Notes under the pieces: generated by a model
What the model was told of the DNA's origin: nothing
What the model saw: the letters and a program-made list of their open reading frames with translations, nothing else
Databases searched by the model: none
Shown here: positions 1 through 8,707 of the stretch, piece after piece
Position numbering within the stretch: the first letter of the stretch is position 1
Layout of the letters: each line of letters begins with the position of its first letter
Made by a program: the position numbers and the translations under genes
Assembly (NCBI GenBank): GCA_963825305.1
Contig: CAWGTA010000013.1
Coordinates: 124,001-188,000 of the forward strand
Direction: 5' to 3'
DNA: 64,000 nt
Source of the DNA: PSRJ01 sp963825305
GTDB lineage: Bacteria; Acidobacteriota; Terriglobia; Bryobacterales; Bryobacteraceae

Positions 1-353
1 CGGCTGTGCGCTGTCCATTCAAATTGCGCGCCCCAATAGCGTGCCGTCGTGATGATGGCGAGCTCATTCAGCTTGCGGGGCAGTGAACTGTGGAAGCGGA
101 TCTGCGCACCTAGTTGTTGCGCCACATCGCCCATCTCGGGGCTGCGCAGGAAAACGTTAAACGGGCCTTCGGTGGACCCCTTGCGCTCGCCCGCAAGCAG
201 GTGATCGACCATGGTCTTTTGCTGCGGTGTCATTTCCTCATAGGTGAGCGGTTTGAAGCGATCGCCGCGAAGGTTAATGGAAGGCCGGGCCAATGCCAGT
301 GTCACCACGAGGCTGAGGCCTGCAACGGCTGCCGGAACGTAATGAAAATTCAT
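1..353 (-). CDS. Carboxymuconolactone decarboxylase-family protein (partial)
   Basis: The reverse strand is open from an ATG at 353 to the window edge, giving about 117 residues without a stop. The start is supported by a purine-rich GGGGGACAGG directly upstream. The N-terminus has a hydrophobic segment (about residues 6-23) that looks like a signal peptide or anchor. The body reads like the alpha-helical CMD/AhpD fold, with a segment LNELAIITTARYWGAQFEW that matches the usual L-E-L-x-I-L-x-x-A-R core. The CxxC or catalytic region lies outside the window, so peroxidatic versus decarboxylase function cannot be judged. It is divergent from the metallopeptidase gene, with 74 bp between the starts. 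The family assignment is firm, the substrate unknown. Confidence 0.72.
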   Translation of the reverse strand, partial: MNFHYVPAAVAGLSLVVTLALARPSINLRGDRFKPLTYEEMTPQQKTMVDHLLAGERKGSTEGPFNVFLRSPEMGDVAQQLGAQIRFHSSLPRKLNELAIITTARYWGAQFEWTAHS

Positions 354-427
354 CCTGTCCCCCTTGGTTATGCGGTTAACCAGTTTATCCCGTCTGCGCC
401 CGTTGTGTTATCGTTTGGGCAAGAAAC

Positions 428-2080
428 GTGTCACTCGCTGCGCGGCCGCTAGCTGTTCTCGGGGTGGGTATCTGGTGGGCTGCCACGCTTGCGGCATCGG
501 ACTGGACTCTGGCTCGCAGCGCGCATGCCGAGGTCTATTCGCAGGCGGGGGAGGGAAGCGCTCGTTCCATGGCGCTGCTCGTGGAACGGCTGAACGCCTT
601 CTTTTCGCACACGGCCGGATTGCCGCTGGATCAGCGGCCGCCGGTACGAGTGATCGTTTTTCGGTCCACCGAAGAGTACGAGCCATACCGGTTGCGGCCT
701 TCCGCGAGTGCTTATTACGCGGGCAACGAGGTCCGCGACTACATTGTCATGCCGGCGCAGGGGCAGGGGGACCTGCATGTGGCGGCGCATGAGTACTGGC
801 ACCTGGTGGCGCACGCTTCCGATTTGCGTCTGCCGCTCTGGCTTGGAGAAGGCCTGGCGGAATTCTTCTCCACGCTTCGCCTTGCCGAGCGCGACACGCA
901 GAGTGATGCCGAGCTTGCCGCGCGCTTCCAAACGCTGCACAGCCACTCCTGGATGCCGTTTGGCGAGTTGCTGGCGCTGCCGGAGGAATCGCCTCTCCGC
1001 GACGATCGCGGTGCCGCTTCCCTGTTCTACGCGCAGAGCTGGGCGCTCACGGAAATGCTGCTGGTGGCTCCCGCTTACGGCCCTCGCTTTCCGGAATTTT
1101 TGACGGCGGTGGCCTCCGGAACCCCGGCCGCGGGTGCGCTTGCCGCCGTGTACGCCAAGCCGCCTGCCCTGATCACTGCCGATCTGCGGGCGTGGATCGA
1201 AAAACGCAGGGTGACCCCGGTGACGCTTCCGGATGCCGGGCCGGACACAACCAGCGTGGAAGTTTCGGAGACGTCGCGGTTGGCCTCGGGTTCGATCCTT
1301 GGCGACTTGTTAGTAACGGAGGGGAAGCTGGATCAGGCCGAGGCGCTGTACCGGGAACTGGCTAAGGAAGCGCCTGACGATCCGAATGTGGCGGGAGCGC
1401 TGGCGACGATCGCCCATAAGAAAGGTGACGAGGCGGCCGCGCGGCAACTGTGGCGGCGCGCCGTAGATCGGGGGCTGGAAGACGACGACGCCCGCTACAA
1501 CCTGGCGATACTCGAAAACAATACCGGCGAATACGAGGCTGCGTTGGCAGATCTACGGGCGATGCGCCACATTGCCCCGGCCCGGCAGTTCCTGTACTGG
1601 ACCGCAGTGGCGTATGCGGGGAATCAACTTGGTAGACGCGAGGAGGCCGAAGCCGCGGCGGACAACGCCCGAGCACACGCCTCCACCGAGACTGAGCGCG
1701 CGTACGCTGACGATCTTCGATGGATTGCGCAGACGGACGTCGTGGTGCAGTTCACCCGCGATGCCAACGGGCAGGTGCGCCTGGTGAACGCGCGCGCGCC
1801 CCACGGCTATCCGGATTGGAACCCTTTCATTGAGCCCGGCGACCAGATTCGGCGCGCGGAGGGCAAGCTGCGAACCATCGATTGCGGCGCGGAGACCGTG
1901 TTTGCCGTGGAGACGGACGCCGGCCCGTTGCTACTCGTGATTCCCGATCTGCAACATGTACAGATGCGCAACGCGCCTTCTGAGTACACCTGCGGGCCGC
2001 AGTCGGGGAGTGATGTTTCGGTGATCTATGCGGCGTCTGGACCGTCAAGTGGTGTGTTGCGTGGGATGGAGTTTCGGTAG
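428..2080 (+). CDS. Secreted HExxH metallopeptidase-like protein with TPR repeats
   Basis: A 550-residue protein starting at GTG, with an N-terminal hydrophobic stretch (about residues 8-24) like a signal peptide. The motif HEYWH at about residue 121, followed by GEGLAEFF about 20 residues later, gives the HExxH plus Glu zinc ligands of a gluzincin (DUF1570/MA-like) peptidase. From about residue 290 to 430 the sequence is rich in tetratricopeptide helices (for example GKLDQAEALYRELAKEAPDD). The C-terminal ~120 residues are not recognised. It is probably exported and acts in the periplasm or at the surface. Substrate unknown. The start is uncertain because no strong ribosome-binding site precedes the GTG. 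Confidence 0.72.
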   Translation: MSLAARPLAVLGVGIWWAATLAASDWTLARSAHAEVYSQAGEGSARSMALLVERLNAFFSHTAGLPLDQRPPVRVIVFRSTEEYEPYRLRPSASAYYAGNEVRDYIVMPAQGQGDLHVAAHEYWHLVAHASDLRLPLWLGEGLAEFFSTLRLAERDTQSDAELAARFQTLHSHSWMPFGELLALPEESPLRDDRGAASLFYAQSWALTEMLLVAPAYGPRFPEFLTAVASGTPAAGALAAVYAKPPALITADLRAWIEKRRVTPVTLPDAGPDTTSVEVSETSRLASGSILGDLLVTEGKLDQAEALYRELAKEAPDDPNVAGALATIAHKKGDEAAARQLWRRAVDRGLEDDDARYNLAILENNTGEYEAALADLRAMRHIAPARQFLYWTAVAYAGNQLGRREEAEAAADNARAHASTETERAYADDLRWIAQTDVVVQFTRDANGQVRLVNARAPHGYPDWNPFIEPGDQIRRAEGKLRTIDCGAETVFAVETDAGPLLLVIPDLQHVQMRNAPSEYTCGPQSGSDVSVIYAASGPSSGVLRGMEFR

Positions 2081-2084
2081 CAAC

Positions 2085-2120
2085 AAAACCAGACACAGGC
2101 CGGGAGGCCTGTGGTACGTT
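2085..2120. repeat. Dispersed palindromic repeat, CCTCCCGG unit (copy 1)
   Basis: Read on the reverse strand, this stretch holds CAGGCCTCCCGGCCTG followed by TGTCTGGTTTT. The same unit occurs at 25050-25076 and in diverged form at 49319-49348. It lies between the convergent metallopeptidase and nitroreductase genes and overlaps the 3' end of the latter. Confidence 0.7.
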
Positions 2121-2706
2121 ACAGCAGCGCGCAGGCTTCCTCAAACGACAGCCGCGGCGCGCGCGGCGTCATCTTCGACCTGTCGCCGTATCCCAGGTTG
2201 CAAAGGAAATTCGACTTCCACTTGCCGTCGGGGAAGAACTCCTGATTTACTTTTTCCTTACTGAAGCCCGACATCGCCCCGCAATCCAGGCCGAGAGCAC
2301 GTGCGGCCAGAATCAGGTACGCGCCCTGCAAGGTGCTGTTCCGGAAAGCTGTCTCTTCGATCAACTCGGGCTTTCCCACGAATCGGGATCGGAAATCGAC
2401 GCCTGGCATTAGCTTGGGGAACTGCTCATAGAATTCTGTGTCGTAAGCGATGATCACCGTGACGGGAGACGTGCGCGTCTTCTCCACGTTGCCTGGATCG
2501 AGCGTCGGCAGTAAACGCTGCTTGGCCTGCTCACTGGAGATGAAAACGAACCGCGCCGGTGAGCTGTTCGCACTCGTAGGCCCAAGCTTTGTGAGGTCAT
2601 ACAGCTCTCGAAGGAGGCCCTCCGGGACGGGTTCGGGACGCCACGCGCGGTAAGTCCGCGCCTCACGGAAGATCTGGTGCAACGCTTCGGCGGAAACGGA
2701 AGGCAT
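2119..2706 (-). CDS. rutE: RutE-like malonic semialdehyde reductase / nitroreductase family
   Basis: 195 residues, matching the usual length of the RutE/HadB branch of the nitroreductase fold. It has the N-terminal RTYRAWRPEPVPEGLLRELY segment, the FMN-contacting GPTSANSSPARFVF, and the late CGAMSGFSKEKVNQEFF block typical of RutE. In E. coli RutE reduces malonic semialdehyde in uracil catabolism using an FMN flavoenzyme mechanism; no other rut genes lie nearby, so here it may be a general enoate or nitro reductase. The gene is convergent with the metallopeptidase, and its 3' end abuts a dispersed palindromic repeat. Confidence 0.85.
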   Translation of the reverse strand: MPSVSAEALHQIFREARTYRAWRPEPVPEGLLRELYDLTKLGPTSANSSPARFVFISSEQAKQRLLPTLDPGNVEKTRTSPVTVIIAYDTEFYEQFPKLMPGVDFRSRFVGKPELIEETAFRNSTLQGAYLILAARALGLDCGAMSGFSKEKVNQEFFPDGKWKSNFLCNLGYGDRSKMTPRAPRLSFEEACALL

Positions 2707-2800
2707 GATCCATTTTGCATGAAGTCGCCTTCACATTAAGTCCTCTTCAGATCGCAACCTGCCACGGCGATGACGCGGTCGAAACAGCAGGAGATATGGC

Positions 2801-3112
2801 GTGATGAAACACAGGATTCTCGCAGTCGCATTCGTCTTCTTCGGGACCGTCATGGCCGGATGTGCCGGGAGTTATAGCTATCGTTCCGGCTACGCGGCCT
2901 TTGGTCCTCCGGCCCCGCGATATGGCGCAGTTGGTGTGGCGCCCGGCCCCGGTTACGTATGGGTCGATGGCTACTGGGGCTGGCGCGGCAACAACTATGC
3001 ATGGGTCGACGGCAGGTGGGACCGGCCGCCACACGGGCGCCGGGTTTGGGAGCGTGGTGAATGGCGCCGCGAGGGCCGCGGCTGGCGCTTCCACGAAGGA
3101 CACTGGCGGTAA
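2801..3112 (+). CDS. Small lipoprotein with YXWxxGxW-type aromatic repeats
   Basis: 103 residues from GTG (an ATG follows as the second codon); CAGGAGATAT upstream is a fair ribosome-binding site. The N-terminus is a signal peptide ending in a lipobox, VMAGC, so Cys20 is probably lipidated. The mature part carries repeated Gly-Tyr/Trp-rich units such as WVDGYWGW and WVDGRWDR, ending FHEGHWR, the pattern of YXWGXW or WXXGXW proteins, which are widespread envelope proteins of unknown function. It is divergent from the rutE-like gene and is followed immediately by a long hairpin. Confidence 0.75.
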   Translation: MMKHRILAVAFVFFGTVMAGCAGSYSYRSGYAAFGPPAPRYGAVGVAPGPGYVWVDGYWGWRGNNYAWVDGRWDRPPHGRRVWERGEWRREGRGWRFHEGHWR

Positions 3113-3113
3113 A

Positions 3114-3207
3114 AGCTTTCAGCAGTCAGCATTCAGCGATCAGCCAATGCAGGCGCTGCCGGAACAGCCGGGTTTGGCTGACCGCTGAAAGCTGATTGCT
3201 GAAAGCT
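3114..3207. terminator. Long inverted repeat between convergent genes
   Basis: Two 34-base arms (3114-3147 and 3174-3207) pair with only about two mismatches around a 26-base loop. Each arm is built from TTTCAGC/TCAGC units. It sits exactly between the lipoprotein gene and the convergent M20 gene and could act as a bidirectional terminator or be a mobile palindromic element. Confidence 0.75.
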
Positions 3208-3211
3208 TCTC

Positions 3212-4567
3212 TCACTTGCCCAAAATTTCGAGGTATCTAGCCACCGACTCGATGCCTCGAAAGAAATTCGGCAGGTGGAGTTTTTCATTGGGCGCGTGCA
3301 GGTTGTCGTCGGGCAGTCCGAATCCCAGCATGACGCTGGGGATGCCCAGGTATTCGTCGAACACTCCCACGATGGGGATCGACCCGCCGGAACGAATGTA
3401 CACCGTTTCCTTGCCGAACACGGCGCTCATGGCTTCGGCGGCCGCGTGGATGAAGCGGTTGTCCGGGTTGGTTAACGATGGCGCGCCCGCGTGCAGCACG
3501 TTGAACTCCGCCTTTACTCCTTTTGGACAGGCGGCTGCGACGGCGGCCTTCAGTTGGGCGGCTGCCTCATCGGGGCGTTGATCCGCGACAAGGCGTGCGC
3601 TGACCTTCGCCACCGCGCGGGCGGGAATTACAGTCTTCGCGCCTTCTCCGGTGAAACCCCCGCGAATGCCGTGGACTTCCAGTGTGGGACGGGCCCATAG
3701 GCGGTCGAACAGGGGAACCCCGGGCTCTCCGACCAACTCGCGCGCGCCCATTTCTTTTTCGGTGTACTCCTTTTCGTTGAACGGCAGGCGGGCCCAAGCT
3801 TCGCGCTCCTGCACGGCCGGCGGCACGACGCGATCGTAGAAGCCCGGAATCCGGATGCGGCCTTCGCGATCTTTCAGCGCGCACAGAATCTCGGCGATGG
3901 CCTGGATTGGGTTGGGTGCGGCGCCGCCGTAAACGCCCGAATGCAGGTCGTGATTGGCGCCTTCCACCGCCAGTTCGCCATAGACAATCCCCCGCAAGCC
4001 GATGCAGATTGTCGGTAGATTGGGCGCGAACATTTCGGTATCGCAGACCACCGCGGCATCCGCTTTGAGGCGCGGCGGCTTGCTCTTCACGTACTCCTCG
4101 ATATGCTCGCCGCCCGATTCCTCTTCGCCTTCGATCAGAAACTTGACGTTGACCGGCAGCCGTCCAGTCGTTTTTAACAGCCCTTCCACGGCCTTGATCT
4201 GGATATACGTCTGGCCCTTGTCGTCGGAAGATCCGCGCGCGAAGATATCGTCGCCGCGCACTTCCGGCTCGAACGGCGGCGACTTCCACTCGTCCAGAGG
4301 ATCGGGCGGCTGCACGTCATAATGGCCATAAAAGAGTATGGTCGGCTTGCCCGGAGCGCCCAGCCATTCGCCATAAACTAATGGATTCCCCTGGCCTTCG
4401 ATCAACTCGGCCTTGGTCATGCCCGCCGCAAGCAACTCCTTCCGCACAAATTCCGCCGCGCGTTGGATATCGGGCTTGTGTTCGGAAAGCGTGCTGATGC
4501 TGGGAATCCGCAGAAAGGCACGAAGGCCTTCGACGAAGTCGGACTGGTGCTGCTGATAGTAATTCAT
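3212..4567 (-). CDS. M20-family dipeptidase (metallopeptidase)
   Basis: 451 residues, the usual length for the M20 dipeptidase (carnosinase/DUG1-like) branch. Zinc-ligand motifs are visible: FYGHYDVQPPDPLDEW (His and catalytic-site Asp), SSDDKGQ (bridging Asp), EGEEESGGEH (catalytic Glu and ligand Glu), VCDTEMF, and a C-terminal SGGSIPIV and LPDDNLHAPNE with the last His. A dimerisation lid domain lies between about residues 190 and 310. It is cytosolic and likely hydrolyses small peptides. It is 12 bp downstream of fumC on the same strand and probably co-transcribed with it. Confidence 0.92.
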   Translation of the reverse strand: MNYYQQHQSDFVEGLRAFLRIPSISTLSEHKPDIQRAAEFVRKELLAAGMTKAELIEGQGNPLVYGEWLGAPGKPTILFYGHYDVQPPDPLDEWKSPPFEPEVRGDDIFARGSSDDKGQTYIQIKAVEGLLKTTGRLPVNVKFLIEGEEESGGEHIEEYVKSKPPRLKADAAVVCDTEMFAPNLPTICIGLRGIVYGELAVEGANHDLHSGVYGGAAPNPIQAIAEILCALKDREGRIRIPGFYDRVVPPAVQEREAWARLPFNEKEYTEKEMGARELVGEPGVPLFDRLWARPTLEVHGIRGGFTGEGAKTVIPARAVAKVSARLVADQRPDEAAAQLKAAVAAACPKGVKAEFNVLHAGAPSLTNPDNRFIHAAAEAMSAVFGKETVYIRSGGSIPIVGVFDEYLGIPSVMLGFGLPDDNLHAPNEKLHLPNFFRGIESVARYLEILGK

Positions 4568-4579
4568 TCTGTCTTCACG

Positions 4580-5908
4580 TTAACCCATCACTTGCAGGCG
4601 TGGATCGAGCAGTTGTTCCAGGCGATCGGGGGGAATATCGGATTTCTCCCGCGCCACTTCGCGGATGGTGCGGCCGGTCGCATGAGCCTCTTTCACCAGT
4701 GCCGCGGCCCTCTCATAGCCGATCTCCGGCACCAGCGCGGTGCCCATCGCCAGCGATTGCTCGACGAATCCTTCGGCGCGGTCGCGGTCGGCTTCCAGGC
4801 CATCCACCAGTTTCTCCGCAAAATTCCGGCTGGCCGCGGCCAGCAGTTCGATGCTTTCCAGCAGGTCGTAAGCCATCACCGGCATCATCACGTTCAGCTC
4901 GAAATTCCCGGCGGCGGCGCACCAGGCGATGGTGGCGTCGTAGCCAATCACTTGCGCGCACACCATGAGCAGGCTCTCCGCAATCACTGGATTCACTTTG
5001 CCCGGCATGATGCTCGAGCCGGGCTGCACCGCCGGCAAGACGAGCTCGCCCAGCCCGCAGCGCGGTCCCGAGCCGAGCCAGCGGATATCGTTGGCGATCT
5101 TTGTGAGCGCCACGGCATAAGCGCGCAGAGCACCGCTCAGAAAGCAGGCCGCATCGCGCGCCGCCTGCGCCTCGAAGTGATTCGGCGCTTCCACAAACGG
5201 CAGGCCGGTGCGGCGGGCGATCTCGGCAATTACCGCCGGCGGAAATCCAGGAGGCGCGTTAAGGCCGGTGCCCACGGCGGTTCCTCCCAGCGGTAGCTCG
5301 TATACGCCCGGTAGCGCCAACTCCACACGCCTTCGCGCCATCTCCACCTGAACCGCGTAGCCGCTGAACTCCTGTCCCATGAGTAGCGGAACGGCATCCT
5401 GCAGATGGGTGCGTCCAATCTTGATGACGTCCCGAAACTGATGCGCTTTCCGGCCGAGCGACGTGCGCAGTTGCAGCATGGCCGGCAACAGGCGCGAGTT
5501 CACGGCTTCCGCCGCGGCGATGTGCATGGCGGTGGGGATCACGTCGTTGCTCGATTGCCCGCGGTTCACATCGTCGTTGGGATGCGCTCCGGCAAGCCGT
5601 CCGATCACCTCGTTGGCATTCATGTTGGTGGAAGTCCCGCTGCCGGTTTGGAAAATATCCACCGCGAACTGATCGTCGTGGCGGCCTGCCATCACCTCCT
5701 CAGCCGCGGCTTCGATCTTCGGTAGCCCGTTCACTTTCGCCGCCGCGCTCTTGATTAGCCCGAGTGCACGGATGAAGGATCGCGGGAACCGTTTGCCGCT
5801 GATGCGAAAATTCTCGATGGCGCGCGCGGTCTGTGCGCCGTACAAGGCCTCGGCGGGCACGCGCATCTCGCCCATGGTGTCGCGTTCCGTTCGGTATGAG
5901 TCGCTCAT
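4580..5908 (-). CDS. fumC: Class II fumarate hydratase
   Basis: 442 residues when started at ATG 5908 (MSDSYRTERDTMGEM); an upstream in-frame ATG at 5932 would add eight non-conserved residues. Diagnostic blocks are present: GSGTSTNMNANEV, SSNDVIPTAMHIA, the aspartase/fumarase signature GSSIMPGKVNP (about residue 312), and GRTHLQDAVP. It interconverts fumarate and malate in the TCA cycle and belongs to the iron-independent tetrameric family. The M20 peptidase follows after 12 bp. It is divergent from the thioredoxin-domain gene with a 63-bp gap containing part of a dispersed repeat. Confidence 0.96.
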   Translation of the reverse strand: MSDSYRTERDTMGEMRVPAEALYGAQTARAIENFRISGKRFPRSFIRALGLIKSAAAKVNGLPKIEAAAEEVMAGRHDDQFAVDIFQTGSGTSTNMNANEVIGRLAGAHPNDDVNRGQSSNDVIPTAMHIAAAEAVNSRLLPAMLQLRTSLGRKAHQFRDVIKIGRTHLQDAVPLLMGQEFSGYAVQVEMARRRVELALPGVYELPLGGTAVGTGLNAPPGFPPAVIAEIARRTGLPFVEAPNHFEAQAARDAACFLSGALRAYAVALTKIANDIRWLGSGPRCGLGELVLPAVQPGSSIMPGKVNPVIAESLLMVCAQVIGYDATIAWCAAAGNFELNVMMPVMAYDLLESIELLAAASRNFAEKLVDGLEADRDRAEGFVEQSLAMGTALVPEIGYERAAALVKEAHATGRTIREVAREKSDIPPDRLEQLLDPRLQVMG

Positions 5909-5930
5909 ATGACTATGATGCACCGGCGGC

Positions 5931-5951
5931 AAAGACCGCCGGCGTTACGCA
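5931..5951. repeat. Dispersed GC palindrome (short copy)
   Basis: CCGGCGGCAAAGACCGCCGG followed by CGTTACG. The same unit, with CGAG in place of AAAG in the loop, occurs twice at 56084-56109 and 56220-56245. It lies in the promoter gap between fumC and the divergent thioredoxin-domain gene. Confidence 0.65.
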
Positions 5952-5971
5952 CTACAATAGGGAACGCTACT

Positions 5972-8089
5972 ATGCACACTAACCGGCTGGCACAGGAAAA
6001 GAGTCCATACTTGCTCCAGCACGCTCACAACCCGGTCGACTGGTTCCCCTGGGGGCCGGAAGCGTTTGAAAAAGCCCGGACAGCGGACAAACCGGTTTTC
6101 CTCTCCATCGGTTATTCCACCTGCCACTGGTGCCATGTGATGGAGCGCGAGTCGTTCGAGAACGACCAGGTGGCCGCGCTGTTGAACGCCAATTTCGTCC
6201 CCATCAAAGTCGATCGCGAAGAGCGGCCTGACGTGGACCGTATCTATATGACGTTCGTGCAGGCCACTACCGGTGGAGGCGGATGGCCCATGTCCGTCTT
6301 TCTGACTCCCGAGTTAGAGCCGTTCTTCGGTGGCACGTATTTCCCGCCCGAAAACCGCTATGGGCAACCCGGCTTCGCTTCCGTTCTGACGCAGATTGCT
6401 TCGGCCTGGCGCACCGACCGCGCACAGATCGTCGATTCCGCCCGCGAGGTGATCGAGCAGTTGAAGAAGGCGGTCTCCGTTTCGGCGGCGCGGCCGGGGC
6501 TGCCGTCGGTGGATCAGGCGATCCTCGATAGTGGGTTCTACGTTTTCCGGCGCAGCTTCGATACGCGTCTTGGAGGCTTCGGCGCGGCGCCCAAGTTCCC
6601 CCGCCCTTCGGTCCACAATTTTCTGCTGCGCTACTACGCCCGCACAAAAAATCAGGAAGCGCTCGACATGGTTCTCGAGACTTTACGTCATATGGCCAAA
6701 GGCGGGATGAACGACCAACTGGGCGGCGGATTTCACCGCTACTCGGTGGACGAGCGCTGGTTCGTTCCCCACTTCGAGAAAATGCTTTACGACCAGGCGC
6801 AGTTGGCCATTTCGTACCTGGAAGCGTTTCAGATCACACATGAATCGGTGTACGCCGAAACCGCGCGCGCCATTTTCGATTACGTGTTGCGTGACATGAC
6901 CGACCAGGGAGGCGGTTTTTATTCGGCCGAAGATGCCGATAGCGTGATTGATCCCGCGCAGCCCCATGAAAAAGGCGAGGGCGCATTTTACATCTGGTCC
7001 GCGGACGAGATACGGAAGCTTGCCGGACAGCCTGCCGCGGATTGGTTCGCGAATCGCTATGGCGTCGAAGAGCACGGCAACGTGGCTCACGATCCGCACG
7101 AGGAGTTCACGGGAAAGAACATCCTCTATCAGGCGCATACGGTGGAAGAGACCGCCGCGCACTTCAGCCGCGATATCGAGGAAGTTAGCGCCGGAATACG
7201 GGATGCGAGCCGCGTGCTCTTCGAAGTCCGCTCTAAGCGTGTGCGCCCGCATCTAGACGACAAAATCCTCACCGCTTGGAACGGTCTCATGATTTCGGCA
7301 TTCGCGCTGGGAGGTGCGGTATTGAACGAGCCGCGCTACGCCGAGGCCGCCCGCGGCGCTGCCGAGTTTCTTATTGCGCGCATGTACGACCCGGCCACAG
7401 GCATCTTGCTGCGCCGCTATCGTGAAGGTGATGCGTTCATCCCCGGATTTCTCGACGATTACGCGTTGTTCACTCAGGGCCTGCTGGATCTCTACGAAGC
7501 GCAGTTCGATCGCCGCCACCTGGAACTAGCAATCCGGCTCACGGAAAAGCAGCGAGAGCTTTTCGAGGACGAGAAAGACGGCGCGTTCTTCAGCACCACT
7601 GCGAATGACGCCAGCCTGGTACTTCGCGTCAAAGAGGATTACGATGGCGCCGAACCATCAGGCAACTCGGTGGCCGCGCTCAATCTGCTGCGCCTCGCCC
7701 AATTTACCAGCCGCGCGGAGTTTCGCCAATCCGCCGAACGGCTGATCTCCGCTTTCGGCCCGCGTCTTTCCGTGGCGCCGGTGGCGATTCCGCAAATGCT
7801 GGTTGCCTGCGATTTCCTGTTGGGCGATCAGCGCCAAATCATCATCGCCGGAGACCGCGGGGCGCAGGACACAATCGATCTGATCCGCACTGTCCACTCG
7901 CATTTCGAGCCCCGCCGCATCATTCTAGTAGTGGATTCCGACGAGACGCGCGAAGCCCTGTCCACGGGTATTCCATCGATTGCCGCGATGACTAAGCTCG
8001 ATGGCCGTGCCGCGGCGTACGTTTGCCGCGACTACACCTGCCAATTGCCCGTTTCCGAAGCTGCCAAGCTTGCCGAATTGCTACAATAA
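5972..8089 (+). CDS. YyaL-type thioredoxin-domain protein (DUF255/spermatogenesis-associated 20 family)
   Basis: 705 residues starting at ATG 5972 (MHTNRLAQEKSPYLLQHAHN), the conserved N-terminus of the family; an upstream ATG at 5909 is unlikely. The N-terminal thioredoxin-like DUF255 domain (residues 1-165) contains the redox motif STCHWCHVME, with Cys-His-Trp-Cys. The rest is an alpha/alpha toroid resembling glycosidase or N-acylglucosamine epimerase folds, with GGGFHRYSVDERWFVPHFEKMLYD-type signatures typical of the family. The biochemical function is not established. The ORF is intact and of normal length. It precedes tpx by 27 bp, which suggests a shared redox role. Confidence 0.9.
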   Translation: MHTNRLAQEKSPYLLQHAHNPVDWFPWGPEAFEKARTADKPVFLSIGYSTCHWCHVMERESFENDQVAALLNANFVPIKVDREERPDVDRIYMTFVQATTGGGGWPMSVFLTPELEPFFGGTYFPPENRYGQPGFASVLTQIASAWRTDRAQIVDSAREVIEQLKKAVSVSAARPGLPSVDQAILDSGFYVFRRSFDTRLGGFGAAPKFPRPSVHNFLLRYYARTKNQEALDMVLETLRHMAKGGMNDQLGGGFHRYSVDERWFVPHFEKMLYDQAQLAISYLEAFQITHESVYAETARAIFDYVLRDMTDQGGGFYSAEDADSVIDPAQPHEKGEGAFYIWSADEIRKLAGQPAADWFANRYGVEEHGNVAHDPHEEFTGKNILYQAHTVEETAAHFSRDIEEVSAGIRDASRVLFEVRSKRVRPHLDDKILTAWNGLMISAFALGGAVLNEPRYAEAARGAAEFLIARMYDPATGILLRRYREGDAFIPGFLDDYALFTQGLLDLYEAQFDRRHLELAIRLTEKQRELFEDEKDGAFFSTTANDASLVLRVKEDYDGAEPSGNSVAALNLLRLAQFTSRAEFRQSAERLISAFGPRLSVAPVAIPQMLVACDFLLGDQRQIIIAGDRGAQDTIDLIRTVHSHFEPRRIILVVDSDETREALSTGIPSIAAMTKLDGRAAAYVCRDYTCQLPVSEAAKLAELLQ

Positions 8090-8116
8090 CTTTTCACCAT
8101 CCAATCAGGAGGAATC

Positions 8117-8638
8117 ATGGAAAGACCAGGCGCAACCACTATGAGGGGCAACCCCTTGACGCTGATCGGGCCCGAGCTGAAAGCCGGCGATGCCGCCCCC
8201 GATTTCAACGTCGTGGATAGCTCGCTCAAACCGGTAACGTTAAAGGATACCGGCAACCACGTGCGCATCATCAGTGTCGTGCCGTCGCTCGACACGCCCG
8301 TCTGCGATGCGCAGACCAAGCGGTTCAACGAAGAGGCCGCCAAGTTACCCGACGTCGATATCCTGACCGTCAGCATGGACCTTCCTTTCGCCCAAAAGCG
8401 TTGGTGCGGGGCCTTTGGCGTGGACAAGGTCAAGATGCTGTCCGACCATCGGGACGGATCCTTTGGCTCGAGCTACGGAACGCTGATCAAAGACATGCGA
8501 ATCGAGAGCCGGGCCATTTTTGTGGTCGATCAGAGTAACAAGATCCGGCACGCCGAATACGTGAAGGAAGTCGCCGATTTCCCGAACTACGAGGCCGCGT
8601 TGTCTGCTGCCAAAAGCGCTGCCGCCGCCAAAGCTTAA
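8117..8638 (+). CDS. tpx: Thiol peroxidase (Tpx)
   Basis: 173 residues, with a strong ribosome-binding site CAGGAGGAATC before the ATG. The peroxidatic Cys lies in SLDTPVCDAQTKRFNEEA and the resolving Cys in KRWCGAFGVDKVK, the arrangement of atypical 2-Cys peroxiredoxins of the Tpx group. It reduces hydrogen peroxide and alkyl hydroperoxides with thioredoxin as the electron donor. The C-terminal Ala-rich tail (KSAAAAKA) is slightly longer than in E. coli. Placed just after the thioredoxin-fold DUF255 gene, it may share a transcript with it. Confidence 0.97.
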   Translation: MERPGATTMRGNPLTLIGPELKAGDAAPDFNVVDSSLKPVTLKDTGNHVRIISVVPSLDTPVCDAQTKRFNEEAAKLPDVDILTVSMDLPFAQKRWCGAFGVDKVKMLSDHRDGSFGSSYGTLIKDMRIESRAIFVVDQSNKIRHAEYVKEVADFPNYEAALSAAKSAAAAKA

Positions 8639-8707
8639 GCGGGCGACAGACCTCTTGAGGTTTGCCTGAGCTCCACCCCGATATCTGCGCGTCTTCTCAC
8701 TCGGGCG

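Noticed and set aside
4463..5296. Long plus-strand open frame over the fumC gene
   Set aside because: It lies antisense to fumC, which is clearly conserved, and shows no recognisable domain.
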